This document shows, one piece after another, positions 8,197 through 16,036 of a DNA stretch of 64,000 nt. This DNA is from Pedobacter sp. FW305-3-2-15-E-R2A2 (lineage in GTDB: Bacteria; Bacteroidota; Bacteroidia; Sphingobacteriales; Sphingobacteriaceae). The first letter of the stretch is position 1; the number at the start of each line of letters is the position of its first letter. The DNA lies in the NCBI RefSeq assembly GCF_038446955.1, contig NZ_CP151803.1, forward strand, positions 4,340,001 through 4,404,000, given 5' to 3'. Under the pieces are notes generated by a model. That model saw only the letters and a program-made list of their open reading frames with translations, ran no database searches and was not told the origin of the DNA. The position numbers were made by a program, and so were the translations under genes.

Positions 8197-9189
8197 CTAT
8201 GAAGCTAAGATCTGGTCGATTTTTTGAAGTTCCTCCGCAGTAAAGACAATGTTATTCAGACATTTTAGAGAATCTGCCAGCTGTTCAGGCTTACTTGCGC
8301 CGACCAATACAGAAGTGACACGTTCATCTCTCAGAATCCAGGAAAGGGCCATATGTGCCAATTTCTGACCTCGTCCTGCTGCAATTGCATTTAGCTCATT
8401 GAGTTGTCTGATTCTTTCGGGAGTAATCTGATCCTGCTGCAATGCGCCATGTGATTTAGCGGCTCTGGAGTCTGAAGGGATCTCTTTCAGGTATTTATCG
8501 GTCAGCATTCCCTGAGCAAGTGGAGAAAAAGGAATACACCCCACTCCTGTATTGCCCAATAAGTCCAGTAATCCGCCTTCAATCCAGCGTTCATACATGG
8601 AATATTTAGGTTGATGGATTAAGCATGGGGTACCAAGATCTTGCAGGATCTGAATCGCCTTTGCAGCTTCTTCCGCCTGGTAATTGGAGATTCCTACATA
8701 TAATGCTTTTCCCTGACGTACGATCAGGTCCAATGCGGCCATGGTTTCTTCCAGTGGAGTTTCCGGATCCGGACGATGGTGATAAAAGATATCTACATAA
8801 TCCAGTCCCATTCGTTTCAGGCTTTGATCCAGGCTGGAAACCAGGTACTTTTTGGAGCCCCAATCGCCATAAGGTCCGTCCCACATGGTATATCCGGCTT
8901 TGGAAGAAATGATCATTTCATCCCTATACCCTTCAAAATCTCTTTTCAATAACCTGCCAAAGTTTTCTTCAGCGGATCCCGGAGGCGGGCCATAGTTATT
9001 GGCAAGGTCGAAATGAGTGATTCCATTGTCAAATGCCAGTTTTAAGATATTGCTACAATTCTCCAGCTGATCTACATGTCCGAAATTATGCCATAAACCT
9101 AAGGAGATTGCGGGCAACTTTAATCCGCTTTTTCCGCACCTGCGGTATTGCATTTGAGAATATCTGTTTGGGGCGGCTGTATAAGACAT
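8197..9189 (-). CDS. yghZ: YghZ-type aldo/keto reductase (L-glyceraldehyde 3-phosphate reductase family)
   Basis: A 330-residue AKR14-type reductase. The start at 9189 is chosen because MSYTAAPNRYSQMQYRRCGKSG aligns with the start of E. coli YghZ; an in-frame upstream ATG at 9243 would add 18 residues with no counterpart. Catalytic residues are visible in THFDLANNYGPPPG (Asp, Tyr), ISSKAGY (Lys) and FYHHRPD (His). The SVLVGASKPEQL segment binds the NADPH phosphate. The E. coli enzyme reduces L-glyceraldehyde 3-phosphate and methylglyoxal, so a detoxification role is likely. It is monocistronic and convergent with hdc. Confidence 0.9.
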   Translation of the reverse strand: MSYTAAPNRYSQMQYRRCGKSGLKLPAISLGLWHNFGHVDQLENCSNILKLAFDNGITHFDLANNYGPPPGSAEENFGRLLKRDFEGYRDEMIISSKAGYTMWDGPYGDWGSKKYLVSSLDQSLKRMGLDYVDIFYHHRPDPETPLEETMAALDLIVRQGKALYVGISNYQAEEAAKAIQILQDLGTPCLIHQPKYSMYERWIEGGLLDLLGNTGVGCIPFSPLAQGMLTDKYLKEIPSDSRAAKSHGALQQDQITPERIRQLNELNAIAAGRGQKLAHMALSWILRDERVTSVLVGASKPEQLADSLKCLNNIVFTAEELQKIDQILAS

Positions 9190-9277
9190 GGCTTGGAGGA
9201 AAAATGGGGGATATAGGATATGGGAATAAGCATCAGTAGCCATACGTGATGGCTACTGATGTTCGAATGAATCGATA

Positions 9278-9457
9278 TTATTTATCGCTGTTCTTTTTTT
9301 CTGTTACTTCAGTACGGATTTCCTGTGCAAGAACTTTTAAATCCTGCATAGCTTTACGTACTCTTGTTCCTGCTGCACTGTTTCCTGCATTATAAAACTT
9401 CTCTGCATCAGCCTCAACAGAAGCTAGTAATTCTTTAACTTTTGAAAATTTTTCCAT
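9278..9457 (-). CDS. Histone H1-like small basic protein
   Basis: A 59-residue ORF, MEKFSKVKELLASVEADAEK..., ending VTEKKNSDK. It is rich in Lys and Glu, helical and cytoplasmic. The pattern with AGNSAAGTRVRKAMQDLK matches the short histone H1/Hc1-like proteins annotated widely in Bacteroidetes. Those proteins are presumed to bind DNA, but the biochemical role here is not established. The frame is clean from start to TAA. A TATATTTG box reads toward it on the minus strand at 9488-9481, 23 bases before the start codon. Confidence 0.85.
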   Translation of the reverse strand: MEKFSKVKELLASVEADAEKFYNAGNSAAGTRVRKAMQDLKVLAQEIRTEVTEKKNSDK

Positions 9458-9480
9458 GTTTTGATTATTTAATTTATAGC

Positions 9481-9488
9481 CAAATATA
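9481..9488 (-). promoter_or_regulatory. -7 box of the histone H1-like gene
   Basis: On the minus strand this reads TATATTTG (TAnnTTTG), 23 bases upstream of the ATG at 9457. Confidence 0.45.
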
Positions 9489-9593
9489 TATTATTTTGGA
9501 AATAAACGTACATAACTTAGCTTCTATTGCGCTTTTTCTGCTAAATCTCTGTCATTTCATTGATTTTTCGGCTTCATTTAACCTTCGTAGAAG

Positions 9594-9615
9594 CCTCTGA
9601 GACGCTTCTCAGGGG
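9594..9615. terminator. Hairpin at the 3' end of the peptide deformylase gene
   Basis: Arms CCTCTGAGA and TCTCAGGGG with a CGCT loop, overlapping the stop codon of the minus-strand gene. There is no clear T tract after it, so termination is uncertain. Confidence 0.35.
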
Positions 9616-10268
9616 CGCAGGTACAGCTTCTCCTGCATAAAATTAAGGCGTCCGACAAGGGAATTATAGGCCTTTGTTTCTTGTTCTTTCAACCTTTCAG
9701 TGAACAGGATTCCGTTCAGGTGATCCGTTTCATGCTGGAAGATCACCGCTGTAAAACCCTCAATAATTTCCTCCTTTGCTTTGCCCTGTCGGTCGAAATA
9801 ATTCAGTTTAATGGCATGATGGCGGACCACCTCTCCTATGGCATCCGGGATGGATAAACATCCTTCCGTTCCCTTTCTCAACAATTCCGATTTCCAGGTG
9901 ATCTTTGGATTCAGGTACAGTTCAAAAGGCTCTCCTTCCTTATCATATCGCTTTACCCAGATGATGTTGCGGTTGATGCCTACCTGGGGTCCTGCAATTC
10001 CTATTCCCGGGCGGGTGACATCCCGCATGGCGAGGTACATGCGCTGTGCCAGCACCTTAATTAAAGGATCTTTTGGATTAATATCAGTAGAAGCAGTTGT
10101 CAATACTTTCAACTCTTCGGCTTCGGTGATCTGGGTGACCCTCAGCATCGTTGCGGTATCCCCCGAGAGGATAATTGATTTTTCGTTATTGGTAAAGCCC
10201 TGTGCGAAGCCGGAGACAGGTTTAAAAATCAGGAAGCCCAACAGGGCTAAAAGGAATGTTCTCATCAT
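9609..10268 (-). CDS. Peptide deformylase with an N-terminal signal sequence
   Basis: A 219-residue protein with all three peptide deformylase motifs: GIGIAGPQVG (88-97, with Gly-Ile in place of the usual Gly-Leu-Ala), EGCLS with metal-ligand Cys137, and QHETDHLNG with His179, Glu180 and His183. The family removes the formyl group from nascent protein N-termini and is normally cytoplasmic. Here the first 22 residues (MMRTFLLALLGFLIFKPVSGFA) look like a Sec signal peptide, which would place the enzyme in the periplasm. A 50-residue spacer precedes the catalytic domain. It is therefore unlikely to be the housekeeping Def, which should lie elsewhere in the genome. Confidence 0.88.
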   Translation of the reverse strand: MMRTFLLALLGFLIFKPVSGFAQGFTNNEKSIILSGDTATMLRVTQITEAEELKVLTTASTDINPKDPLIKVLAQRMYLAMRDVTRPGIGIAGPQVGINRNIIWVKRYDKEGEPFELYLNPKITWKSELLRKGTEGCLSIPDAIGEVVRHHAIKLNYFDRQGKAKEEIIEGFTAVIFQHETDHLNGILFTERLKEQETKAYNSLVGRLNFMQEKLYLRP

Positions 10269-10358
10269 ATTAAAACAGGATAGTCTGACTAAGGTAATGA
10301 TTTAAAATAAAACGCTTTTTACTTTGAATTTGTAAAAAAGCTACCGAGATTAGCAAAA

Positions 10359-10508
10359 ATGAAACAGAAAACCGGTCTATATAAAGCAACATTGATGACT
10401 TATAATAAAAGTCAGCTGCAGGTATATGCCCTTTTCAAAAGGTTTTTCAGGGAGAACTATCCCTTTGGCTTTACTTACCAGATAACGAGTAAAGACTTTA
10501 TTAATTAA
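10359..10508 (+). CDS. Possible 49-residue small protein
   Basis: A short ORF, MKQKTGLYKATLMTYNKSQL..., ending YQITSKDFIN, in the 444-base gap between the deformylase and rnk genes. It is basic and aromatic-rich, with no signal peptide. I do not recognise it. Support is limited to a plausible ATG, an open frame and a hairpin just after its stop. It could be a remnant of a longer gene. Nothing else gene-like is seen in the rest of this gap. Confidence 0.3.
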   Translation: MKQKTGLYKATLMTYNKSQLQVYALFKRFFRENYPFGFTYQITSKDFIN

Positions 10509-10546
10509 GCCCCGAATCATTTCTTTTATACCTTCGATTCAGGGGC
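10509..10546. terminator. Hairpin after the 49-residue ORF
   Basis: GCCCCGAATC pairs with GATTCAGGGGC (one bulged A) around a 17-base loop. It is followed by a pyrimidine-rich stretch. Confidence 0.4.
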
Positions 10547-10712
10547 CTTCTTCTTCTGATCAATACTGCTATTTAATATTTTAAGCATCAGGATTCCTTC
10601 GATTTTGCAGGTTCCTGTTCACAAAAATTGATCTTTTACGCGATAATCCCATTGCGTTGCCCTTCATTTTTCAAAGCAATTAAATATTTTTTTATATCAA
10701 GACATTTAAAAC

Positions 10713-11093
10713 ATGGAAACAAAATCATTGTCACTATCAAAAAGCGATTTAAAACTGTTAAAAGAACATTTGGACAAATCCAACATGAGTCCTTATAACA
10801 AGGAAAAACTGAGACAGGAAATTAAAGAAGCCACCATTTATGCCGATCAGGAACTTCCTGCCGACGTGGTCTGTCTGAAATCTGAAGCCAGAATCGCCAA
10901 CACGAAAACCGGTAAAGAATTTACATTTAGAATTGTGATGCCCGAAGAAGCGAACATTAAATTACAGAAAGTATCTGTTTTTGCGCCGATCAGCATTGCG
11001 CTATTCGGATACAGAACGGGAGACATCATCAACTGGGAGATGCCCGATGGCATTCAGGAGTTTAAAATACTGGAAGTAAAGAAAATTTCTTAG
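10713..11093 (+). CDS. rnk: Rnk-like GreA/GreB C-terminal domain protein
   Basis: A 126-residue cytoplasmic protein. The short N-terminal helical segment (about 1-45) contains DLKLLKEHLDKSNMSPYNKEKLRQE. The C-terminal FKBP-like GreA/GreB domain (about 50-125) contains VCLKSEARIANTKTGKEFTF and ISIALFGYRTGDIINWEMPDG. This matches the Rnk architecture: it can bind RNA polymerase at the secondary channel but lacks the long coiled coil needed for transcript cleavage. The effect on transcription or on nucleoside diphosphate kinase in this organism is unknown. It is monocistronic, with a hairpin downstream. Confidence 0.82.
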   Translation: METKSLSLSKSDLKLLKEHLDKSNMSPYNKEKLRQEIKEATIYADQELPADVVCLKSEARIANTKTGKEFTFRIVMPEEANIKLQKVSVFAPISIALFGYRTGDIINWEMPDGIQEFKILEVKKIS

Positions 11094-11109
11094 GTCCTCC
11101 TTCCCGCTT

Positions 11110-11162
11110 CAAAGTCGCATTCCATGCCCCTCAAAGCCAGGATTGTCAGGAATGCGTCTTTG
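11110..11162 (+). terminator. Long hairpin after rnk
   Basis: CAAAGTCGCATTCC pairs with GGAATGCGTCTTTG (one T-T mismatch) around a 25-base loop. It is followed by TTTGG rather than a pure T run. Confidence 0.55.
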
Positions 11163-11198
11163 TTTGGAAAATATTCTAAAAATCACAGAAAATATTCC

Positions 11199-11206
11199 TA
11201 CATTTG
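11199..11206 (+). promoter_or_regulatory. -7 box of the Xre-RES promoter
   Basis: TACATTTG is a full match to TAnnTTTG, 21 bases before the antitoxin start codon. Confidence 0.5.
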
Positions 11207-11227
11207 AAATAGCAAAAAAGAAGTATT

Positions 11228-11692
11228 ATGGCAAGCACTCCAAAACCCTATAAAACTAAAGCTAAAGTATCTGTCGTTGCTGAGGCTGCGCTCATTGCAC
11301 CTTATCAATCTTTGTATACCAATTCCATCAGTGTACTCACCAGTGCAAAAAACGGCTTATCGGCAAAGGCTGCATTAGACTTTCTGAGTCTTTCCGGCTT
11401 TACCAGGGAGGAGTTTCAGGATACTTTTAAAACAAATGTAAAAACAATAGAGAATTATGTGTCCAATGCTTCCAAGCTGGATGCTTCCTTAAGTGAAAAA
11501 CTCCTCAAATCTTTCTCTCTTTTCGAAAAAGGAATCGAAATCTTTGGAACCGCAAAAGCCTTTCACCTCTGGTTGAATACCCCTTCATATGGCTTAGGCA
11601 ATCAGATCCCTTTTGAACTGATGGATACCATTACCGGGATTTCCCTGATCGAAGAAGAATTAATCCGCATTGAATACGGTGATTTAGCATAA
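11228..11692 (+). CDS. parS: Xre/MbcA/ParS-type antitoxin (DUF2384)
   Basis: A 154-residue protein with a central helical region (about 50-95) and a C-terminal DUF2384/MbcA-ParS toxin-binding domain (about 95-150). The signature is IFGTAKAFHLWLNTPSYGLGNQIPFELMDTITGISLIEEELIRIEYGDLA. It neutralises the RES toxin encoded one base after its stop and, by family knowledge, binds the operon promoter. The ParS/Xre name follows the RES-Xre and ParT-ParS systems. The N-terminal Xre-type HTH is degenerate by eye but of the right size. It has its own TAnnTTTG box. Confidence 0.9.
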   Translation: MASTPKPYKTKAKVSVVAEAALIAPYQSLYTNSISVLTSAKNGLSAKAALDFLSLSGFTREEFQDTFKTNVKTIENYVSNASKLDASLSEKLLKSFSLFEKGIEIFGTAKAFHLWLNTPSYGLGNQIPFELMDTITGISLIEEELIRIEYGDLA

Positions 11693-11693
11693 T

Positions 11694-12143
11694 ATGCAGG
11701 TATTTCGTATCGCCCTCACAAAATATGCCGGTTCTTTAATGGCCTCAGGAAGAGCAGCACGCTGGAATCCGAATGAAGTAGAAGTGATTTACAGTGCAGG
11801 ATCACGCTCTCTGGCCTGCCTGGAAAATGTGGTGCATAGAAACCAGATCGGACTTAACAACTCCTTCCAGGTGATGACCATTGAAATTCCTGATGACATC
11901 ATGATTCAGACAATTGAGCTCAAAAAGCTCCCCGCAAACTGGGTTGAATTTGAAAATATGCCACTCACACAGGAAATTGGTGAAAACTGGACAAAGCAAG
12001 GCAAATCAGCCATCTTAAAAGTCCCCTCTTCTATCATTCCTGCAGAATACAATTACCTGATCAACCCGCAACATCCGGATTTTAAGTTCATCAAACTGTT
12101 AAAATCTGAATCTTTTGTGTTTGATAAAAGGATCAAGCTATAA
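11694..12143 (+). CDS. parT: RES-domain toxin (NAD+-targeting)
   Basis: A 149-residue RES-domain protein spanning the whole length. Expected active-site residues are present: Arg24 in GRAARWN, Tyr33 in EVIYSAG, Glu44 in RSLACLENVVH, and Ser112/113 in the VPSSIIPAEYNYLINPQHPDF block. RES toxins degrade NAD+ or ADP-ribosylate host enzymes. The gene starts one base after the antitoxin stop (antitoxin first, as usual) and is probably translationally coupled. All key residues are retained, so the module looks intact rather than decayed. Confidence 0.92.
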   Translation: MQVFRIALTKYAGSLMASGRAARWNPNEVEVIYSAGSRSLACLENVVHRNQIGLNNSFQVMTIEIPDDIMIQTIELKKLPANWVEFENMPLTQEIGENWTKQGKSAILKVPSSIIPAEYNYLINPQHPDFKFIKLLKSESFVFDKRIKL

Positions 12144-12148
12144 CGGGA

Positions 12149-12916
12149 TTACCTACCTGCCATTTTGATCATGCGCTGTGCCAGGTCTTTTCCAAGATAA
12201 CCGTCAATAATGCCATGAACAAGGTACAATATCGGGGTCATCAGAATGGCCACAATGAACTTATAGGTATAATTGACCAACCCGATGGCAGCCACCATTT
12301 GCCAGCTCCAATGGTATTGAGGATTCAGGTAAAAAGCAATAAAGATCACCACAAAACTATCAATACATTGGGAAACTACAGTTGAACCCGTTGCCCGCAG
12401 CCATAATGCTTTATCTCCTGTCACCTTTTTTATCTTATGAAAGATAAGTACATCGGCAATCTGTCCGATCAGGAAAGCAATGATAGAACCTACAATGATC
12501 CACATCCCCTGTCCGAATATCCCCGCAAAAGCAGCATTCATATTGAGTTGATGTCCCTGAATATTCTGGTTTACCCAAAAGTCTGATGGCGTCAGTTTCA
12601 TCGCCGCACCTACAATAAAAAAAGCATACGCGATCAGTACTGCGGTTAAGATCGACAGGAATCGTACCTGCCGGACTCCAAAATATTCATTGATGATGTC
12701 TGTCATGATGAAGATCAGTGGCCAGGTCAATACGCCTGCAGACATGTTAAAGGAAAGGTTGGGTACGCCCAATAAATTGATGTCAAACTGCTTGATGCCA
12801 AGCGTTCCCTCGACCGTAAATATTTTTACTCCGATAAATTCTGAGAGAATGGCATTGGCGACAAAAAAAGAGCCTAAAACGAGCAGCAACCTGCTTTCTT
12901 TTGTTTTAAAAGTCAT
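12149..12916 (-). CDS. yhhQ: Queuosine precursor transporter (YhhQ/VUT family)
   Basis: A 255-residue inner-membrane protein with about six transmembrane segments. The family motifs ITVFGVQF-like are replaced here by FIMTDIINEYFGVRQVRFL (about 85-105) and ALWLRATGSTVVSQCIDSFVV (about 180-200), both typical of the YhhQ family. Family members import preQ0 or preQ1 for queuosine tRNA modification. A queE gene at 25 kb indicates that the organism also makes the precursor, so this would be a salvage route. It ends 5 bases after the convergent RES toxin gene. Confidence 0.9.
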   Translation of the reverse strand: MTFKTKESRLLLVLGSFFVANAILSEFIGVKIFTVEGTLGIKQFDINLLGVPNLSFNMSAGVLTWPLIFIMTDIINEYFGVRQVRFLSILTAVLIAYAFFIVGAAMKLTPSDFWVNQNIQGHQLNMNAAFAGIFGQGMWIIVGSIIAFLIGQIADVLIFHKIKKVTGDKALWLRATGSTVVSQCIDSFVVIFIAFYLNPQYHWSWQMVAAIGLVNYTYKFIVAILMTPILYLVHGIIDGYLGKDLAQRMIKMAGR

Positions 12917-12983
12917 AGCAGGATGAAATTATTAAATAAATCTGATATAAGAGGATAAATATTATTTCTATTTTCGTTGTCAC

Positions 12984-14129
12984 ATGATATCTACTCAATC
13001 AAAACTACCTGGAACAGGCACGAATATCTTTTCGGTCATGTCCAAATTAGCCGAAGAACACAAAGCAATTAATCTTTCCCAGGGATTTCCTGATTACGAT
13101 TGCGATCCTAAACTAATTGAATATGTAGCGGATGCAATGAAACAAGGATTTAATCAATATGCCCCGATGACTGGCCTTCCGGTCCTAAGGGAGTTGATTT
13201 CTGAAAAGATGAACAGCCTTTATGGCGCAGACTACCATCCTGAAACGGAAGTTACCGTTACCGCAGGTGGTACACAAGCGATATTTACCGCTTTAAATGC
13301 TTACATCAATGCCGGAGATGAAGTGATCATCTTTGAGCCTGCATACGACTGTTATGCACCCACGATCAAAATGCTTGGTGGTTTGGTAAAGCCTTATCAA
13401 CTCGCCCCGCCAAATTACGAGATCGATTGGGAAATGGTCAAAAAGCTATTTTCTGCCAATACCAAAATGATCATTTTAAATAGCCCTCAGAATCCAACGG
13501 GCTGTGTTTTATCAGAAAAAGACATTAAGGCGCTCATTAAACTGACCAAAAACACCGACATCATGATTTTGAGTGATGAGGTTTATGAACATATTATTTT
13601 TGACGGTAAAAAGCACCAGAGTGTAGCTTTATACCCTGAACTTCGGGAAAGAAGCTTTATTGTGGCCTCTTTCGGCAAGTTACTCCATACTACCGGCTGG
13701 AAATTAGGCTATTGTCTTGCCCCTGAAGCCTTGATGAAAGAGTTCAGAAAAGTACATCAGTTTAATGTATTCAGTGTGAATACTCCAATGCAGCTGGGCG
13801 TAGCAAAGTACCTGAAAGATCCGCAGAGTTATCTTGGATTATCGGCTTTCTTCCAGCAAAAACGCGATTTGTTCCGTTCCCTGCTTGCCGAAACTAAGTT
13901 TAAATTATTACCTTGCAATGGTTCTTATTTCCAATGCGTTAGCTATGAGCACCTCAGCGATGAAAAAGATGTCGCCATGGCCGAAAGGTTAATTAAAGAG
14001 TATGGCGTAGCTTCTATCCCCGTTTCTGCCTTCTATATCCGGAATACGGACCATCATGTTTTACGTTTTTGTTTTGCTAAAAAGCAAGAAACTTTGGAAA
14101 AAGCCGTTGAAAGACTAGTTAAATTATAA
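12984..14129 (+). CDS. ybdL: YbdL-type methionine/glutamine aminotransferase (class I/II, PLP)
   Basis: A 381-residue fold-type I aminotransferase. The PLP lysine is Lys232 in VASFGKLLHTTGWKLGY. The NSPQNPTGCVLSEKD and ILSDEVYEHI segments hold the conserved Asn and Asp. The N-terminus (SKLPGTGTNIFSVMSKLAEEHKAINLSQGFPD) is typical of E. coli YbdL, which prefers methionine, and of glutamine transaminase K. It is cytoplasmic. The next gene, 24 bases away, encodes an omega-amidase, the classic partner of this enzyme: transamination of glutamine or asparagine gives an omega-amidated keto acid that the amidase hydrolyses. It is the first gene of a five-gene run. Confidence 0.9.
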   Translation: MISTQSKLPGTGTNIFSVMSKLAEEHKAINLSQGFPDYDCDPKLIEYVADAMKQGFNQYAPMTGLPVLRELISEKMNSLYGADYHPETEVTVTAGGTQAIFTALNAYINAGDEVIIFEPAYDCYAPTIKMLGGLVKPYQLAPPNYEIDWEMVKKLFSANTKMIILNSPQNPTGCVLSEKDIKALIKLTKNTDIMILSDEVYEHIIFDGKKHQSVALYPELRERSFIVASFGKLLHTTGWKLGYCLAPEALMKEFRKVHQFNVFSVNTPMQLGVAKYLKDPQSYLGLSAFFQQKRDLFRSLLAETKFKLLPCNGSYFQCVSYEHLSDEKDVAMAERLIKEYGVASIPVSAFYIRNTDHHVLRFCFAKKQETLEKAVERLVKL

Positions 14130-14153
14130 TTTACATCCCCTTAAATTAGAATA

Positions 14154-14957
14154 ATGGAAAGTCCAGATTACCTGAATATTAAAAACCTGAAGATCACCAT
14201 ATTTCAGGCCTACCTATTTTGGGAAAATATTGACAAGAACCTTCAGAACTTATCCTTGAGATTATCCTCGGGTGTTAAAGAAAAAACAGATCTGATTATT
14301 CTTCCTGAGATGTTCAATACCGGATTTAGCATGAATGCGGAGGCACTTGCTGAAGAGATGGGAGGAAAAACCATGCAATGGATGAACGAAATTGCACAGA
14401 AATACGAATGTGTGGTTACCGGAAGTCTGATCATTAAAGAAAACGGACATTATTATAACCGCATGATCTGGATGCTTCCGGAAGGCGGATACAGTCATTA
14501 CGACAAACGACACCTCTTTGGTTTAGGGGAAGAAGATAAAACCTATACCCCTGGCAATGACAGAGTCATCGTGGAATTAAAAGGCTGGAAAATCCGCCTT
14601 GCGATCTGCTATGACCTTCGCTTCCCGGTTTGGTTGCGCAACCAGAATGAAGAATACGACATCCTGTTGTTCGTTGCCAGCTGGCCGGATAAACGCGCCA
14701 TACATTGGAATGCATTGATTCCTGCCCGTGCAATCGAAAACCAAAGTTATGTGATCGCCGCTAACCGCGTAGGCCATGATGGCAAAGAAGTGTACCATAG
14801 TGGTCAATCCCAATGTATCGATCCTATGGGTAAAACCGTTTATTACAAACCTGAAGATGAAGATTTATATACCTTCAGCATCGGTTATGAAGAACTTGTA
14901 AAAACCCGTCAAAGCTTTCCTTTCTTAAAGGATGCCGACAATTTTAGTATCATTTAA
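14154..14957 (+). CDS. yafV: Omega-amidase, YafV-type carbon-nitrogen hydrolase
   Basis: A 267-residue nitrilase-superfamily hydrolase, cytoplasmic. The Glu-Lys-Cys triad is readable: Glu52 in ILPEMFNTGFSM, Lys117 in HYDKRHLFGLGEE, and Cys151 in LAICYDLRFP. This sequence block matches E. coli YafV and mammalian Nit2, which hydrolyse alpha-ketoglutaramate and alpha-ketosuccinamate to the keto acid and ammonia. It lies 24 bases after the ybdL-type aminotransferase and 26 bases before glycosylasparaginase, so it is probably in one operon. Pairing with a transaminase pulls the reversible transamination forward. Confidence 0.9.
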   Translation: MESPDYLNIKNLKITIFQAYLFWENIDKNLQNLSLRLSSGVKEKTDLIILPEMFNTGFSMNAEALAEEMGGKTMQWMNEIAQKYECVVTGSLIIKENGHYYNRMIWMLPEGGYSHYDKRHLFGLGEEDKTYTPGNDRVIVELKGWKIRLAICYDLRFPVWLRNQNEEYDILLFVASWPDKRAIHWNALIPARAIENQSYVIAANRVGHDGKEVYHSGQSQCIDPMGKTVYYKPEDEDLYTFSIGYEELVKTRQSFPFLKDADNFSII

Positions 14958-14983
14958 CCAAACAAACTATACCAAACCAAACC

Positions 14984-16018
14984 ATGTTTAACCGTAGAAA
15001 ATTTATAAAAGCATCTGCGCTTTCCGCTTCGTTATTGGCCATCGACAGAACAAGTGCGGCAGCGATGATCCCTGCTCCTTCTTCCCAGGAACCCGTAAAA
15101 CCGATTGTGATCTCGACCTGGGATTTCGGTATTGCAGCCAATCAGGCGGCATGGAAAGTGCTTTCCACTGGAGGCCGGGCTTTGGACGCGGTGGAGAAAG
15201 GTGTTCATGTTCCCGAGGCTGACCCTAAAAATCAGTCGGTAGGATATGGCGGCTTACCGGACAGAGATGGTCATGTAACCCTGGATGCCTGTATCATGGA
15301 TGATTTAGGCAATTGCGGTGCGGTAGCAGGTTTAGAACACATTATGCACCCGATATCTGTGGCAAGACTCGTGATGGAGAAAACGCCGCATGTGATGCTT
15401 GTTGGTGATGGTGCACTTCAGTTTGCATTAGAAAACGGCTTTAAAAAAGAAAACCTGCTCACTAAAGAAAGTGAAAAAGCATGGAAGGAATGGTTGAAAA
15501 CAGCCAAATATGCGCCGGTGATGAACATCGAGAATAAATTGTACGATAAGGCTGCTCCTACTAAATTACCAGGAAACCAATACAACCATGATACCATAGG
15601 TATGTTGGCCATTGATGCCAAAGGAAACATCTCTGGGGCCTGTACCACCAGCGGAATGGCTTATAAACTTCATGGACGTGTGGGCGATAGCCCGATCATC
15701 GGAGCAGGCTTATATGTAGACAATGAAGTTGGCGGCGCCACCTCTACAGGAGTAGGCGAAGAGGTGATCCGTAATGTAGGCAGCTTCTTAGTCGTAGAAT
15801 TGATGAGACAAGGTTATGCTCCTGAGGATGCCTGTAAAGAAGCGGTAATGAGGATCATTAAGAAGAAACCGGAAATTGCAAAAGGCATTCAGGTGGGTTT
15901 CCTTGCCCTGAATAAAAAGGGGGAATACGGAGCTTATGCGATCCAAAAAGGCTTCAGCTATGCGGTATGTACCAGTCAGAAAGACGATTTATTGATCCCT
16001 GGAAAAAGCTATTATTAA
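14984..16018 (+). CDS. N4-(beta-N-acetylglucosaminyl)-L-asparaginase (glycosylasparaginase)
   Basis: A 344-residue Ntn-hydrolase. The N-terminus MFNRRKFIKASALSASLLAI has the twin-arginine form (RRKFIK) followed by a short hydrophobic stretch, so export by Tat is likely. The enzyme is made as a single chain and cleaved before the nucleophile Thr204 in YNHDTIGMLAID. The substrate-binding GRVGDSPIIGAGLYVDNEVGGATSTGVGEE segment follows. It cleaves the GlcNAc-Asn bond, the last step of N-glycopeptide breakdown. The homologous enzyme of Elizabethkingia has the same features. Neighbours encode CutC and a GH92 mannosidase, consistent with N-glycan use. Confidence 0.93.
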   Translation: MFNRRKFIKASALSASLLAIDRTSAAAMIPAPSSQEPVKPIVISTWDFGIAANQAAWKVLSTGGRALDAVEKGVHVPEADPKNQSVGYGGLPDRDGHVTLDACIMDDLGNCGAVAGLEHIMHPISVARLVMEKTPHVMLVGDGALQFALENGFKKENLLTKESEKAWKEWLKTAKYAPVMNIENKLYDKAAPTKLPGNQYNHDTIGMLAIDAKGNISGACTTSGMAYKLHGRVGDSPIIGAGLYVDNEVGGATSTGVGEEVIRNVGSFLVVELMRQGYAPEDACKEAVMRIIKKKPEIAKGIQVGFLALNKKGEYGAYAIQKGFSYAVCTSQKDDLLIPGKSYY

Positions 16019-16036
16019 CATTTTTCTTTTTATAAA

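Noticed and set aside
9190..9243. Longer N-terminus of the YghZ-type reductase
   Set aside because: The extra 18 residues have no counterpart in the family; the Met at 9189 aligns with the known start.
11093..11227. The hairpin after rnk as a possible small RNA or riboswitch
   Set aside because: A single imperfect stem with a featureless loop is explained well enough as a terminator.
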